In this document: one piece after another, positions 35,501-44,055 of the stretch
How the letters are laid out: each line of letters begins with the position of its first letter
Numbering within the stretch: position 1 is the first letter of the stretch
From: Fibrobacter sp.
GTDB lineage: Bacteria > Fibrobacterota > Fibrobacteria > Fibrobacterales > Fibrobacteraceae
DNA: 64,000 nt
Assembly: GCA_024398875.1 (NCBI GenBank)
Contig: JAKSIJ010000003.1
Span: 202,835-266,834 of the forward strand
Direction of reading: 5' to 3'
Notes under the pieces: generated by a model
What the model saw: only the letters and a program-made list of their open reading frames with translations
Database searches by the model: none
What the model was told of the DNA's origin: nothing
Made by a program: the position numbers and the translations under genes

Positions 35501-37033
35501 ATTGCGGCCAAGGACCCCAATGTGGAACTGGCACAGATTGTGAGCTTCGGTTGCGGTCATGATTCCATCTTGACTGACGAAATGATGCGTATGCTGCACC
35601 GGGATTCCAACAAGGAAATGCTGATGCTGAAGCTGGATGAAGGCGACGCTCGCGGCCCTGTGGGAATCCGCGTGAAGAGTTTCATCGAGACCGTGAAGGC
35701 TCGCCGTGCAGCAGAACTTCCGGACAAGCCGGAATCTCACGAGCCACTCTACCACACACCATTTACTGCAGAAGACAAGGCCAAGCGCAAGATCCTGGTG
35801 CCAAACCTGTCCCCTGCTTTTGGCGTCCTTGCTGCAGAATACATCAAGGCTCAAGGCTACATCGCCGAAAGCTTACCTCTGGCCGACAGAGAAGCCATCG
35901 AACTTGGCAAGAAGTACGTTCATAACGACATCTGCTTCCCCTGCCAGGTGAACATCGGCGAAAACCTGAAATGGCTCAAGGACCACCCCGAAGTCAAGCA
36001 GACCGAAGTATCTGTGGGCCTTGCCAAAAACTGTGAAAACTGCCGCGCCGTGCAGTACGCCGTTCTCGCCCGTAAAGCTTTGGACGAAGCCGGATTCCAC
36101 GATGTTTCCATCATTACCACCGGCACCGACAACAAGGGCATGCATCCTGGTTTCCAATTGGGGCTCCACTTCCGCCTCCACATGCTGTGGGGCATCGCCA
36201 CCATGGATTGCCTCGAGACCATGTACCGCGCTTGCCGCCCCTATGAAGTGGTGAAAGGCAGTACCCAGAAGGTTTACGACCACTGGATGCCGCTCCTGAT
36301 GCGGATGATTGCCATCCTGAAGCCCACAGAACTGGCCTACCCCAAAAACGTCATTGAAATGTTGGAAGCCTGCATTGAGGCATTCAACGGCATTGAAGTG
36401 GACCGCAGTGTCCGTAAGCCCCGCGTGGCAGTGCTTGGCGAAATTCTTATGAACTACCACCCCAGTGCCAACGGCTATGTGGAAGAATACCTGATGAACA
36501 ACGGCATGGAAGTCTACCTGCCCGGCATGATGGACTTCTTCCGCGTGGACGAGGTAGTGCGTGGCATCAAACTAAAACGCGGTTTCTCTGCCAACCCCAT
36601 CAATGATAAGATTGTGGGCGGCATTACGGCTAAAGTCTATACCCACGCCGTGGAAACCGTCCATAAGGTGATGCACAAGTTCAAACTCTACGAGCATCAC
36701 GCCGACTGCTATGAGTTGGTGGACTTGGTTGGCGATATCATCGACCCGAGCTACAATACCGGCGAAGGCTGGCTCATCCCGGGTGAGATTCTGTACAATG
36801 CCAAGAGAGGCATCAACAGTTTCATCATCCTGCAACCCTTTGCCTGCCTAGCCAACCACATCAGTGGACGCGGACTTACCAAGGCTGTGAAGGAACGTTG
36901 CCCCAACATTCAGGTGTTGAGTCTGGACTACGATCCGGACACCAGCTTTGCAAACATCGAAAACCGCTTGCAGATGCTCATCATCAACGCCCGAGAGCTG
37001 GAAAAGGCGAACAAAGGTAAATCCGAAAATTAA
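32600..37033 (+). CDS. Giant 2-hydroxyacyl-CoA dehydratase activator-type protein
   Basis: This 1477-residue protein combines two BadF/HgdC-type ATPase domains with a C-terminal HgdB-like region (CoA-substrate-specific activase, DUF2229 type). Each ATPase shows a phosphate-binding start (VGVDVGSTTVKIAVVDP; LGIDAGSTTTKFVLLDE), an IELGGQDAKV or LDIGGQDMKA motif and iron-sulfur Cys (MNGVCAGGTGAFIDQ; NEACSSGCGSFIE). Downstream Cys motifs (QLCQYCTNHCSRT, NDICFPCQVN, KNCENCRAVQ) could hold further clusters. The family is common in anaerobes and is thought to drive ATP-dependent low-potential electron transfer. No dehydratase subunits are adjacent, so its partner is unknown. Length is normal for the fused subgroup. 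Confidence 0.85.
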   Translation: MNNSTNDLWVGVDVGSTTVKIAVVDPETSKLLHYTYQRHNAMQAQKVYEVLREAHGLFPEKNFRVAFCGSGGQPFADATKAFFVQEVVANALAVRNTYPDARVAIELGGQDAKVVFFEKDRTTGKLIASDMRMNGVCAGGTGAFIDQVAELLRIKTEAFEGFAKRGQKVYEISGRCGVFAKTDIQPMLNNGVAKEDIALSSFHAIAKQTIGGLAQGMEIKPPVIFEGGPLTFNPTLVRAFKERLGINDEQAIVPEHSEVLVAMGAALSLGSMFGNQECMYRREGSLDALIHFNEVRQAENKAKASADLFFKNDEEYKQFLEDHKMAGNHYPQPPSGSTLNVYLGIDAGSTTTKFVLLDETNQVVDGFYASNDGEPLAVLKRALNDLADRYEEYGCKLNILGVGTTGYGEQLFAKAVHADYHTVETVAHANAAQMICPDVSFILDIGGQDMKAISVQDGVVTGIILNEACSSGCGSFIETYARSLGIPMEKIAELAFNAKSPSQLGSRCTVFMNSSIITEQRDGKQPEDIIAGICRSIINNVFTKVIRIRNLNTLGKKVVVQGGTFKNNAVLRAFEQYTGLKPIRPERPGEMGAIGIALLTKKFMEEKRMSDPTIQTKFIGLEAMRNFSWHNQPGQLCQYCTNHCSRTIVTFSDGQSFVTGNRCERGEVTADPNDPATKKLIAEINKKMQAVPDMIKRTNQLLVKDYAPQILVPQNGKTIGIPRVLEFWASLPFWKAFFTSLGYTVVVSRQSDYKLFESGLHSVPSDTVCFPAKLVHGHVLSLIDKKVDRIFFPMMVALPSDHTKFTATSVCPVVQGYPNICKNTDAPEKNYGIPMDQPIFHWFNAKLRKSQTVEWFHEHWDLDKKLLSKAVAEGEKALNAYRTTLLEEGQKILDDVRARNSFAVVIAGRPYHADTLINHNIASHFTAMGIPVLTTESLPGVYDQDVPKATRVEIKNTFHLRMLGATMIAAKDPNVELAQIVSFGCGHDSILTDEMMRMLHRDSNKEMLMLKLDEGDARGPVGIRVKSFIETVKARRAAELPDKPESHEPLYHTPFTAEDKAKRKILVPNLSPAFGVLAAEYIKAQGYIAESLPLADREAIELGKKYVHNDICFPCQVNIGENLKWLKDHPEVKQTEVSVGLAKNCENCRAVQYAVLARKALDEAGFHDVSIITTGTDNKGMHPGFQLGLHFRLHMLWGIATMDCLETMYRACRPYEVVKGSTQKVYDHWMPLLMRMIAILKPTELAYPKNVIEMLEACIEAFNGIEVDRSVRKPRVAVLGEILMNYHPSANGYVEEYLMNNGMEVYLPGMMDFFRVDEVVRGIKLKRGFSANPINDKIVGGITAKVYTHAVETVHKVMHKFKLYEHHADCYELVDLVGDIIDPSYNTGEGWLIPGEILYNAKRGINSFIILQPFACLANHISGRGLTKAVKERCPNIQVLSLDYDPDTSFANIENRLQMLIINARELEKANKGKSEN

Positions 37034-37047
37034 TGTTCATTTCATGA

Positions 37048-37074
37048 AAGACCCCGGCGCAGCCGGGGTCTTTT
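37048..37074 (+). terminator. Intrinsic terminator after the activator gene
   Basis: AAAGACCCCGGC and GCCGGGGTCTTTT form a GC-rich 10-12-bp stem with a very short loop and a T-run, 14 nt after the stop at 37033. Confidence 0.92.
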
Positions 37075-37120
37075 CATATCAAGGACCGGCGACGGTCCCA
37101 TTTTTCCACATTGCAAGATA

Positions 37121-37927
37121 CTATCGTTTGCGGCGCATAGCGCGAATATTTTTAGGTAGCACTTCATTGTGCCACTTGATCCATTCGTCGTAAAAGATGT
37201 AGCGCCGCTCTCGCTGCCGAAATTGACGACCATGAACCACACGGCGCCCATTACGTTCCTCCACGGGAATCACGATATGGAGGCACTCATGGTATACCAC
37301 GCCAGCAACCGCATACTTGGGGCAATTGGGCATGTCGTAGCCGCGGCTAATGCTGATGAGATGAAACTCCTCGCCCGTTTTCGGGTCTTTCCGGAGGGAA
37401 TGGAAACTGAGACCTCCAACCCGATTGCTCCAGGTAATTCTGCAGGTCAACGCTCCATCAAAATAGGTTTCATTCACCGCAGCTAAGATATCGTCCAGAT
37501 TGTGGCAGTTTCCTTTGGGCCGAATAGGCGGTAGCCTACCGCGACTTTCCGTAGGAGCCTCTCCCTTATCCACCAGAATCTGATCCACCAAAGTCCAAAG
37601 CCTGGAAACCAAATCCTTGATGATTGCCTTATTCTTCTGAGTCTTCCGGCGTAAAGCGTGTTCCGCCCACTCTGCCGCAAGTTCACGGGCATCCACAAAC
37701 TCAGGCGCCTTCATATAGCCCGGCAGAATCACCTCCGGGTGACCAAAAAGCCCACCGCCACTGCAGCGGATGCTTTTTTTCATCAAGGGATTGTAACGGA
37801 AATGGACGAGTCCATTCTGCGATAGCTCTGGCGAAACAATTTCGGCTGCAGGAACAACCTTCTTCTCGGGAAAATTCCCGAAAAGATCCAACTGCCCAGA
37901 CTGATTATCGCTATACTCAAAAGCCAT
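37121..37927 (-). CDS. SprT-like zinc metallopeptidase
   Basis: This 268-residue protein has a C-terminal SprT/WSS1-like domain (about 130-260): VGGLSFHS, then VAGVVYHECLHIVIPVEE with the HExxH zinc motif (HECLH), and GRQFRQRERRYIFYDE. The N-terminal half carries a KKSIRCSGGGLFG stretch and charged helices. Bacterial members are poorly studied; eukaryotic Spartan cleaves DNA-protein crosslinks. Its ATG overlaps the stop of the YkgJ gene as TGATG. A TATCTT box at 37956-37961 (minus), inside the upstream gene's end, could give it a separate promoter. Confidence 0.8.
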   Translation of the reverse strand: MAFEYSDNQSGQLDLFGNFPEKKVVPAAEIVSPELSQNGLVHFRYNPLMKKSIRCSGGGLFGHPEVILPGYMKAPEFVDARELAAEWAEHALRRKTQKNKAIIKDLVSRLWTLVDQILVDKGEAPTESRGRLPPIRPKGNCHNLDDILAAVNETYFDGALTCRITWSNRVGGLSFHSLRKDPKTGEEFHLISISRGYDMPNCPKYAVAGVVYHECLHIVIPVEERNGRRVVHGRQFRQRERRYIFYDEWIKWHNEVLPKNIRAMRRKR

Positions 37928-38679
37928 CAGGAGAGAATTCCTTCGTACTGGTTCAAAGATAGCAAACCGCCAAAATAACTTTCCGGAAGGTTCAGCGCCT
38001 CATAATGTTCCGATATGCCATAGATGGCTTCCTCTATATTATCGGGCATATAAACCACATAACTATCATTTTTGTCCGTCAGGAGCGCCTCGGGTGTACA
38101 ATACTTCGGGTCTGTCTCGCTAAAATACATCCGACAAGAAACGGGCCGAAGCGGGTATATTCCGCAATCTCCCGCTGCATCAGAAAAGGGGCAAGGCTTC
38201 CACACACCAAAGTAATCGTGAAGGGCCTTGTCCTCCGCCTCATCTTCCGAGCCCAGTTCCGCAAAGCGCTTCTCATATAGACCCTCAAACAAGGAGGAGC
38301 GAATCTGACAAGCCTCCATTACAGAAATAAAATCTTCCCGCTCCCGTAAGTTTGAATACAGATAAATTAATTCAAAAGGTTCCACCGACATGGGATAGTG
38401 ATGGCAGCAGTTTCCGCAGGAAGCCCTGCACTGTATTGGTCGCGGTTGCTGCGGAATCACCGCCATCAAGTATTCCGCGTATGCCTCATGATATTTTTTG
38501 CAAAAATCAACAATCCGCGGAAGTTCCTGCCGCAAGTTATCTTGACCAATGGCAGATTTTCGACCAAGCGAATTGGCTAAAACGTCCAAGCGGTCCCGTT
38601 CCACCCGTAACAGATTCGAAAGCTTCATCACTGAAACTTTGTATGCCTTAGTCGGGAAATAGTCACGGTACGTTTCCAT
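37927..38679 (-). CDS. YkgJ-family cysteine-cluster protein
   Basis: The ATG at 38679 (METYRDYF) gives 250 residues. The Cys pattern of the YkgJ (UPF0153) family is clear: IQCRASCGNCCHHYP, then WKPCPFSDAAGDCGIYPLRPVSCRMYF, and a later KYCTPE. These Cys bind zinc or an iron-sulfur cluster. The function is unknown. It overlaps the SprT-like gene by one base, suggesting a shared process. TATATTTG lies 13 nt upstream of the ATG and may be the -10 box. Confidence 0.82.
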   Translation of the reverse strand: METYRDYFPTKAYKVSVMKLSNLLRVERDRLDVLANSLGRKSAIGQDNLRQELPRIVDFCKKYHEAYAEYLMAVIPQQPRPIQCRASCGNCCHHYPMSVEPFELIYLYSNLREREDFISVMEACQIRSSLFEGLYEKRFAELGSEDEAEDKALHDYFGVWKPCPFSDAAGDCGIYPLRPVSCRMYFSETDPKYCTPEALLTDKNDSYVVYMPDNIEEAIYGISEHYEALNLPESYFGGLLSLNQYEGILS

Positions 38680-38807
38680 CGGTTTCAAATATATTAAAAC
38701 ACGCTAATTTAGGCAAAATCGCCCAAAATAGAGCCCATATCTCCAATCCCCTCATAAAAACAAAAAGAATAAGTTTTATATTTCTTATAAACACAGGATA
38801 ATTTCAG

Positions 38808-40160
38808 ATGCAGTCCAAAAAACTCGTTTTGTCCTTCATTGCGGCAATCACTCTGTTCGTGGGTGGTTGTAATCTTTTCAACCCCACCGAAAGCATCAAC
38901 GTTGATTCTGACGATGCCGAAGCCCTTACATACGAGGGCTACGTCCAATTTCAGAAGAACGACTATAACGAGGCCGCGAAATATTTCAAGAAGGCCATCA
39001 AGGCCGACAAGACACACTCCGAAGCATGGTATGGGCTTGCCAAGGCCATCATGAATCAGCAGGACATCAATCCCTTTGAATTTCTCAAATACGCCAATGT
39101 CGGAAGTAATGTGGCCATCCCCTTCTACGACATGGATGACAAGACTGCTCAAAAATACGAAAGTAGCCTAGATACAGTCCGTAATTTTTTGCAAGAATTC
39201 ATAGTCATGGACACAACGGGAAAGCTAGACAATGTCATCACCTTTGGAACATTCGCTAACAGCTATATGGTACTGGAATCCGTGCATTCTATGCTGGGCT
39301 TGCGTTCCGTAGCCCAGGGTTTAGAGGTTTGCAACAAGAATAATCCCAATGTGAACAACGAATGTAATCTCGGTGTCGTACTCAACTCCCTCAAAGGAAG
39401 GGTTGGGTCTACATTAGACGGATTTCATGAAGTATTCACCACATGCAAATACTATCCGGGAGCCATGCGCACTGCAGGAGACCAGTTCCTACAAGGCTTT
39501 GATTTAATCAAAGATGAAGCAAAAGATCAAGCCTTTGAAACAGCCTGTGGCGCTCTCGCGCAAACCACCGAAAGAGGTGAAGACGACAGAACCCTTGATA
39601 AAAATCTGAACATTGTCATCGCACAATTCGGTTACAGCGATACATCTGATGATGATGGCGATGGATGCGTTGACGAGGAACTCTACGATGGCGTCGATAA
39701 CGACGGGGACGGCGAAATCGATGAAGATATCCGCGACAGAACCAACCCCATTGAATACGACATTGCTCTTGGAATAAAGAACAAAATGGCAGGAAAAACC
39801 AAAATCAAGGATTTGATGATTGTCAAAACAGCCAAGCCAAACGACAAATACGAAAAAGTTGACGTTGATATGAACGGCGTTCCTGGCAAGAAAGACGATG
39901 CAGAATGGGATTTCGTGTATTCTAGCTACAACAAACGCGTGGAAAAGAACGACCACCGCTTCGCCTTTGCCAAGAAATTGGTATTCAACCCCAAAAACAT
40001 GGACATCGAGGAATACACAGACCTGAAGTACAAGGTCGCCAAAGACAAAGATCCAAGCAACCTTCAATACGACTTGAAGTTCCGTCAGGAAAACATTGGC
40101 GGGTGTTGGGTGAACTACGACCAACAGAAGTTTGAACAGTGGCTCCAGGGAGGGATTTAA
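38808..40160 (+). CDS. TPR lipoprotein with calcium-type acidic repeats
   Basis: This 450-residue protein has lipobox VGGC, so the anchor is Cys21. TPR-like helices (about 35-85) show YEGYVQFQKNDYNEAAKYFKK and AWYGLAKA. A helical region follows, then an acidic block DDDGDGCVDEELYDGVDNDG-type (about 283-310) resembling thrombospondin type-3 or dockerin-like calcium loops. The 3 prime end adjoins the barrel gene at 40163 with a gap of only 2 nt, so the two likely work together at the outer membrane, for example as a secretion or assembly accessory pair. The exact role is unknown. Confidence 0.7.
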   Translation: MQSKKLVLSFIAAITLFVGGCNLFNPTESINVDSDDAEALTYEGYVQFQKNDYNEAAKYFKKAIKADKTHSEAWYGLAKAIMNQQDINPFEFLKYANVGSNVAIPFYDMDDKTAQKYESSLDTVRNFLQEFIVMDTTGKLDNVITFGTFANSYMVLESVHSMLGLRSVAQGLEVCNKNNPNVNNECNLGVVLNSLKGRVGSTLDGFHEVFTTCKYYPGAMRTAGDQFLQGFDLIKDEAKDQAFETACGALAQTTERGEDDRTLDKNLNIVIAQFGYSDTSDDDGDGCVDEELYDGVDNDGDGEIDEDIRDRTNPIEYDIALGIKNKMAGKTKIKDLMIVKTAKPNDKYEKVDVDMNGVPGKKDDAEWDFVYSSYNKRVEKNDHRFAFAKKLVFNPKNMDIEEYTDLKYKVAKDKDPSNLQYDLKFRQENIGGCWVNYDQQKFEQWLQGGI

Positions 40161-40162
40161 CT

Positions 40163-41416
40163 ATGAAAAGATTTTTTGTAGCGATTTCCGTACTCCTCCT
40201 TGCAGTAAGCGTCTTTGCAGCCAAAGCGCCGACTCACCATTCCCTACGCGCAGAATCCATGGGTAATGCCCATATCGCTCTTGTGGATGACAAAGAAGCC
40301 ATTTACTACAACTACGCAGGTTTGAGCCAGATTAACCGTTTAGGGAATTACGACAAGCGCCCCGAGCAAGGTTACTACCCCCGCAACTTCATTGGCGACA
40401 TGCGCTTGAATTTGGGCGGAGCAGGCCCTTTTGAGACCTACTTTTCCACATACAATGTTGCAAAGGACATGCAAAAGATGTACAACAAAGTCCACAGCGT
40501 CGCAAAGCTCCTTGGACTTAGCGAATCCAAACTTTTAATGGATACGCTTTCTGCACATCCTGAACTCATTGATAAAATCAATAGCTACGACCATAAGAAC
40601 TTGACCATGAAAATCAAGATGGATGCCGAAATGGCCTTCCATAATTTTGGAGCGGCACTCTGGGTTGACGGTAACGTGGCTCCCTATCTGGATAATGGAA
40701 TCATCCTCCCCTTCATGGCGGTAGACACATTCTACGTGGATGGAGTCGCACAGGCAGGCTTTGCCTACGGCTTTACAGACAACTTCTCTATTGGTATCGG
40801 CGGTAAGATTGCAAAGCGCCATAAGGTGGATATGATTACGCTGGACATCTTGAACTACAAAACCATTCAGGACACCTTGGAAGATCGTTATCACGATGCC
40901 GCCGACGAACTACTGGAATTTGAATCTATTTCTGCAGGTATGGATGTTGGCGTCTTATACCAACTCACCCGAGAACTACGAGTAGGCGCCTCTGTCCGCG
41001 ACATCTACTTCAAGGAACTCGCAGGCGATAAAATCACTCCTAATGTTGGATTAGGCTTCAACTACAGTCCCCGGTTTTTCAACAAGAACACAGGATTTGG
41101 CCGCAAGTTCAACTTTGCCTGCGACTATGCCGACATGTTCAACGACGAAAACAACTACAAGCCCCTCTCCCATGTGAACTTTGGTGTGGAAGTAGAACAG
41201 ACTCTTCTAGCTTGGCCCGGTTACAACAATGAACTGCGCGCCCTGGCCATGCGATTGGCAGGTGGTTTCAAAGGAGGCTACCCTTCCGCTGGCGTAAGTC
41301 TAGAAGTGCTCCGCTTCGTCACATTTGAATTCGCCACATGGGCTGAAGAACTTGGCTACTACACTGGCCAAGACGAAGAACGCGTGTACATGGGAGAAGT
41401 CAGTTTCGGCTTCTAG
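40163..41416 (+). CDS. PorV/TraF-like outer-membrane barrel protein
   Basis: The ATG at 40163 has AGGGAGGG upstream, overlapping the end of the TPR lipoprotein gene. The 417-residue protein has a signal peptide (FFVAISVLLLAVSVFAA) and the N-terminal motif SLRAESMGNAHIALVDDKEA with YYNYAGLSQI, which matches PorV/PorQ/TraF-type barrels where a short plug helix follows the start. Later strands are barrel-like (GFAYGFTDNFSIGIGGKIAK, LRVGASVRDIYF). PorV is a type IX secretion component, consistent with sorting tails on other proteins here, but this relative may be unrelated in job. It overlaps the antiporter gene tail-to-tail by 4 nt. Confidence 0.72.
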   Translation: MKRFFVAISVLLLAVSVFAAKAPTHHSLRAESMGNAHIALVDDKEAIYYNYAGLSQINRLGNYDKRPEQGYYPRNFIGDMRLNLGGAGPFETYFSTYNVAKDMQKMYNKVHSVAKLLGLSESKLLMDTLSAHPELIDKINSYDHKNLTMKIKMDAEMAFHNFGAALWVDGNVAPYLDNGIILPFMAVDTFYVDGVAQAGFAYGFTDNFSIGIGGKIAKRHKVDMITLDILNYKTIQDTLEDRYHDAADELLEFESISAGMDVGVLYQLTRELRVGASVRDIYFKELAGDKITPNVGLGFNYSPRFFNKNTGFGRKFNFACDYADMFNDENNYKPLSHVNFGVEVEQTLLAWPGYNNELRALAMRLAGGFKGGYPSAGVSLEVLRFVTFEFATWAEELGYYTGQDEERVYMGEVSFGF

Positions 41417-42408
41417 ACGTTTGCCGCCTGGCTTGCAAGCAGGTACAAATACCCTACATAAACGGCGACAAAAAAGATTCCCTCGAATCTGTTGACGCGA
41501 CCAACACCGCCCTTTAATTTTCGAAAAGGGATTCCGAAAATAAAGAGCAAAGCGGTTAGTCCCAACATTAAAGGCAAGTCGCGAGTAAAGACGCTTTTGT
41601 CCACGGAATCCATGGGGGCGATTACACCCGCAATGCCAACCACAGCCATGGTATTGAAAAGGTTGGAACCGAGAATGTTACCCACCGCAAGGTCATCCTC
41701 CCCCTTTCTTGCTGCCATAATAGAACTGGCAAGTTCTGGCAGGGATGTACCCACGGCAACAATGGTGAGGCCAATGAGCAAATCGCTAACCCCGAGAGAA
41801 CGGGCGATCTCTACCGCACCCCAGACCAGCATTCTGGAACTTGCCACCAATAAAACCAAGCCCAAAACCAGCCAGAGAACGGATTTTGAAAGCGATGATT
41901 TTTTTGCTGAATCGGGCTGCGCGGCATCAACAGGATTTTCTGCAGCCGCCTTCTTTGCAATGGTCCGCTCGCTAAGGATGTTGAAAAGCATTATCCCTAC
42001 AAATACTGCCAAAAGCACTACGGCATCCATGCGAGAGATAGCCCCATCGTGCAACTGATAAAAGGCTAGAACCGAAACCGCAAGCAAAATCGGAAGGTCC
42101 CGCCGGAGGGCAATCTTTTTCACCACCACCGGAATGATGATTGCCGTTACGCCCAAGATGAGGGCGATGTTTGCAATGTTACTGCCGTAGGCATTACCCA
42201 AAGCCAGTTCCGGATTCCCCTGCAAAGCGGAAAGTGCAGAGACAACCATCTCTGGAGCACTGGTGCCAAAGCCCACCACCACCATCCCGATAAGGAGTGA
42301 ACTCATGCCGCAGAATTTCGCAACACCTACGGCACCATCCACAAACTTGTCCGCACTCCATACCAGGAGCGCAAGGCCAGCAATAACGGCAACAATCGAT
42401 AAAGCCAT
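41413..42408 (-). CDS. Calcium/sodium antiporter (CaCA, YrbG-like)
   Basis: This 331-residue inner-membrane protein has about ten hydrophobic segments and both alpha repeats of the CaCA superfamily: VGFGTSAPEMVVSALSAL with GNAYGSNIANIALILG, and VAVGTSLPELASSIMAAR with GNILGSNLFNTMAVVG. The Glu in GTSAPE and GTSLPE coordinates the cation. It likely exchanges Ca2+ for Na+ or H+. The ATG at 42408 lies 3 nt after the stop of the barrel gene at 42412, so the two are co-transcribed. A middle cytosolic loop (about residues 150-175) is charged. Confidence 0.93.
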   Translation of the reverse strand: MALSIVAVIAGLALLVWSADKFVDGAVGVAKFCGMSSLLIGMVVVGFGTSAPEMVVSALSALQGNPELALGNAYGSNIANIALILGVTAIIIPVVVKKIALRRDLPILLAVSVLAFYQLHDGAISRMDAVVLLAVFVGIMLFNILSERTIAKKAAAENPVDAAQPDSAKKSSLSKSVLWLVLGLVLLVASSRMLVWGAVEIARSLGVSDLLIGLTIVAVGTSLPELASSIMAARKGEDDLAVGNILGSNLFNTMAVVGIAGVIAPMDSVDKSVFTRDLPLMLGLTALLFIFGIPFRKLKGGVGRVNRFEGIFFVAVYVGYLYLLASQAANV

Positions 42409-42411
42409 CAA

Positions 42412-43473
42412 CTAGAACAGGTAGAAGGACATGCCCAGGAGGAATGCAGAAGACGTCAGGTCGTCCACCCTCCAATCCTCCATGGTATCATAAAGGTCAG
42501 AGAAGCCCAAGTCAAAGCGCAAGTCAAAGGCCACGAAGCGGTTCGCCTTGATGGAAAGTCCAAAGATGAGGTTCCAATCGATGGAATTACGGATTTCCTT
42601 GTCAATCATGTCATACTTGAAACGTTCATCATCATAAGTGACCTTGAACTCATCCTGAACAGGGACTGCAGCCTGAACGCCCAAATCAAACATGACACTA
42701 GAACGGGCTCCCTTGAATGTGAAGAGCACAGGGATATCCACCTTGCGCTGCTTGAACGTGGCCTTCAAATGCGTGTAGGATTCCGTAGCAGGATTATACA
42801 CGCGGTCAAAGGAAGCGGAAGCCTCGCTTTGTTCAAAGAGAACGCCCACCTTCATGCCAATGGTGTATTCATTCAGCGGGAACAGGGCAAATGCACCTGC
42901 ACGCCAAGAAATTCCACCATAATCATCGTCGTCATCCCAATCATCCCCTGTCAATTGGTAAGAACCGATAAAGCCCTGAATGCCAAAGCTAAGTTTCATG
43001 GGCACAAAACCGCGAAGCTCCTCAAAAGACATGGTGTCTTTAGCGGGCGTTTGGGCAACATAGACCACATGAACAGGATTTTCCTGACGGACGGCAGTGG
43101 GTACCGGTGTGTAAACAGGGCGATAAACTTCTTGCTCAGCAGGTGCGGGAGCAGCAACGGTCGCAGGTTCAGCGACAGGGGCAGTAGCTTCGGGAGCCAC
43201 GGGTTCCGTAGCAGGCACTGCGCCATCGCGGACTACCATGGGAGAACTATCTTCCGCAGCCTCGGTCGCTGGAGTTGTTGCCGCTGGCGTCGCCGCTACC
43301 GGAGCAGCCACCTCAGCCGGAGCTTCAGAAACGGGCGCAGGAGTTGCTTCAGGAGCAGCTGCAGCTGGAGCCGCAGGTTCCGTAGGTGTGGCGGCCGGAA
43401 TCACAGGTTCCGCGGCAAAAACAGCAGAAGAGAGGGCCACAAAGGCCAGTACGGACAAAAGCTTCTTATTCAT
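42412..43473 (-). CDS. Outer-membrane barrel protein with Ala/Pro/Thr-rich N-terminus
   Basis: This 353-residue protein has a signal peptide (LLSVLAFVALSSAVFA), about 115 residues rich in Ala, Pro, Thr and Glu (EATPAPVSEAPAEVAAPV), and a C-terminal porin-like barrel (about 155-353) with alternating strands (LSFGIQGFIGSYQLTGDDWD, IGMKVGVLFEQSEASASF) ending in the classical aromatic SFYLF. The layout repeats that of the gene at 30954. AGGAGG precedes the ATG. The function is unknown; a structural OmpA- or OprF-like role is possible, though no peptidoglycan domain is seen. Confidence 0.7.
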   Translation of the reverse strand: MNKKLLSVLAFVALSSAVFAAEPVIPAATPTEPAAPAAAAPEATPAPVSEAPAEVAAPVAATPAATTPATEAAEDSSPMVVRDGAVPATEPVAPEATAPVAEPATVAAPAPAEQEVYRPVYTPVPTAVRQENPVHVVYVAQTPAKDTMSFEELRGFVPMKLSFGIQGFIGSYQLTGDDWDDDDDYGGISWRAGAFALFPLNEYTIGMKVGVLFEQSEASASFDRVYNPATESYTHLKATFKQRKVDIPVLFTFKGARSSVMFDLGVQAAVPVQDEFKVTYDDERFKYDMIDKEIRNSIDWNLIFGLSIKANRFVAFDLRFDLGFSDLYDTMEDWRVDDLTSSAFLLGMSFYLF

Positions 43474-43534
43474 GAAACCTCCTGAACAATTTTATTTAAA
43501 AATACAAAATTTAGGCGAATTTAGCCAGATTTCC

Positions 43535-43564
43535 TTGACAGAGAGGCTTATTTTTATATATTTG
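43535..43564 (+). promoter_or_regulatory. Promoter TTGACA-16-TATATTTG
   Basis: TTGACA (43535-43540) and TATATTTG (43557-43564) are separated by 16 nt and lie upstream of the small membrane gene at 43602 and the two tRNA genes. This is the clearest two-box promoter in the window. Confidence 0.65.
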
Positions 43565-43601
43565 GACCACGCAAATGTTGCGACAAGCTAGAAGGTATCA
43601 A

Positions 43602-43790
43602 ATGGATAAAAAAAATATCATCTTGATTGCTCTTGGAGTCTTGTTGCTGGTGATTGGCTTTTTCTGCCTGGCCCAAGGCCCTGCCGACAATCCCGTATCA
43701 CTGACAGTTGCACCTCTGATTCTTGTCCTCGCCTATGTGGTGGTGATTCCCCTCGGAATCCTCTTCAGCGGCAAAAAGAAGCAGAAATAG
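43602..43790 (+). CDS. Small DUF3098-like membrane protein
   Basis: The ATG at 43602 (MDKKNIILIALGVLLLVIGF) follows GAAGGT. The 62-residue protein has two membrane helices (about 5-22 and 34-54) joined by QGPADNPVSLTVAPLI, and a basic tail (GKKKQK). This fits the DUF3098-type small proteins found widely in the FCB group; their function is unknown. It has its own promoter at 43535 and is followed after 27 nt by tRNA-Val, so tRNA transcription may begin here. Confidence 0.65.
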   Translation: MDKKNIILIALGVLLLVIGFFCLAQGPADNPVSLTVAPLILVLAYVVVIPLGILFSGKKKQK

Positions 43791-43817
43791 CAACGGCATT
43801 TGCTGCACAACCCTTTC

Positions 43818-43892
43818 GGGCGATTAGCTCAGTTGGTTCAGAGCGTCTGCCTTACAAGCAGAATGTCAGCGGTTCGAATCCGTTATCGCCCA
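43818..43892 (+). tRNA. tRNA-Val (anticodon TAC)
   Basis: The acceptor GGGCGAT pairs with ATCGCCC, followed by discriminator A. The anticodon arm TCTGC-CTTACAA-GCAGA carries TAC, and the T loop is GTTCGAATC. CCA is not encoded. D-arm GCTC/GAGC is intact. Confidence 0.95.
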
Positions 43893-43916
43893 CTACCGAA
43901 AAATCGGAAACGATTT

Positions 43917-43992
43917 GGGGTGGTAGCTCAATTTTGGTTAGAGCACCGGCCTGTCACGCCGGAGGTTGCGAGTTCAAGCCTCGTCTATCCCG
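43917..43992 (+). tRNA. tRNA-Asp (anticodon GTC)
   Basis: The acceptor GGGGTGG pairs with CTATCCC (two G-U pairs) with discriminator G, as expected for Asp. The anticodon arm CCGGC-CTGTCAC-GCCGG carries GTC. The T loop reads GTTCAAGCC. CCA is not encoded. It lies 24 nt after tRNA-Val and is likely processed from the same precursor. Confidence 0.93.
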
Positions 43993-43994
43993 CG

Positions 43995-44025
43995 AAAAAG
44001 ACCTTCCATACGGAAGGTCTTTTTC
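43995..44025 (+). terminator. Intrinsic terminator after the tRNA pair
   Basis: AAAAAGACCTTCC and GGAAGGTCTTTTT form a 13-bp stem with a 4-nt loop and T-run, starting 3 nt after tRNA-Asp. It is symmetrical enough to end the ThiD-like gene from the other side too. Confidence 0.92.
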
Positions 44026-44055
44026 TTATTTCAGCTTAACGCAAAAGAATGCTGC

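Noticed and set aside
34109..35854. 581-residue minus-strand frame inside the dehydratase activator
   Set aside because: Shadow of a long, biased gene; no domain or start signal.
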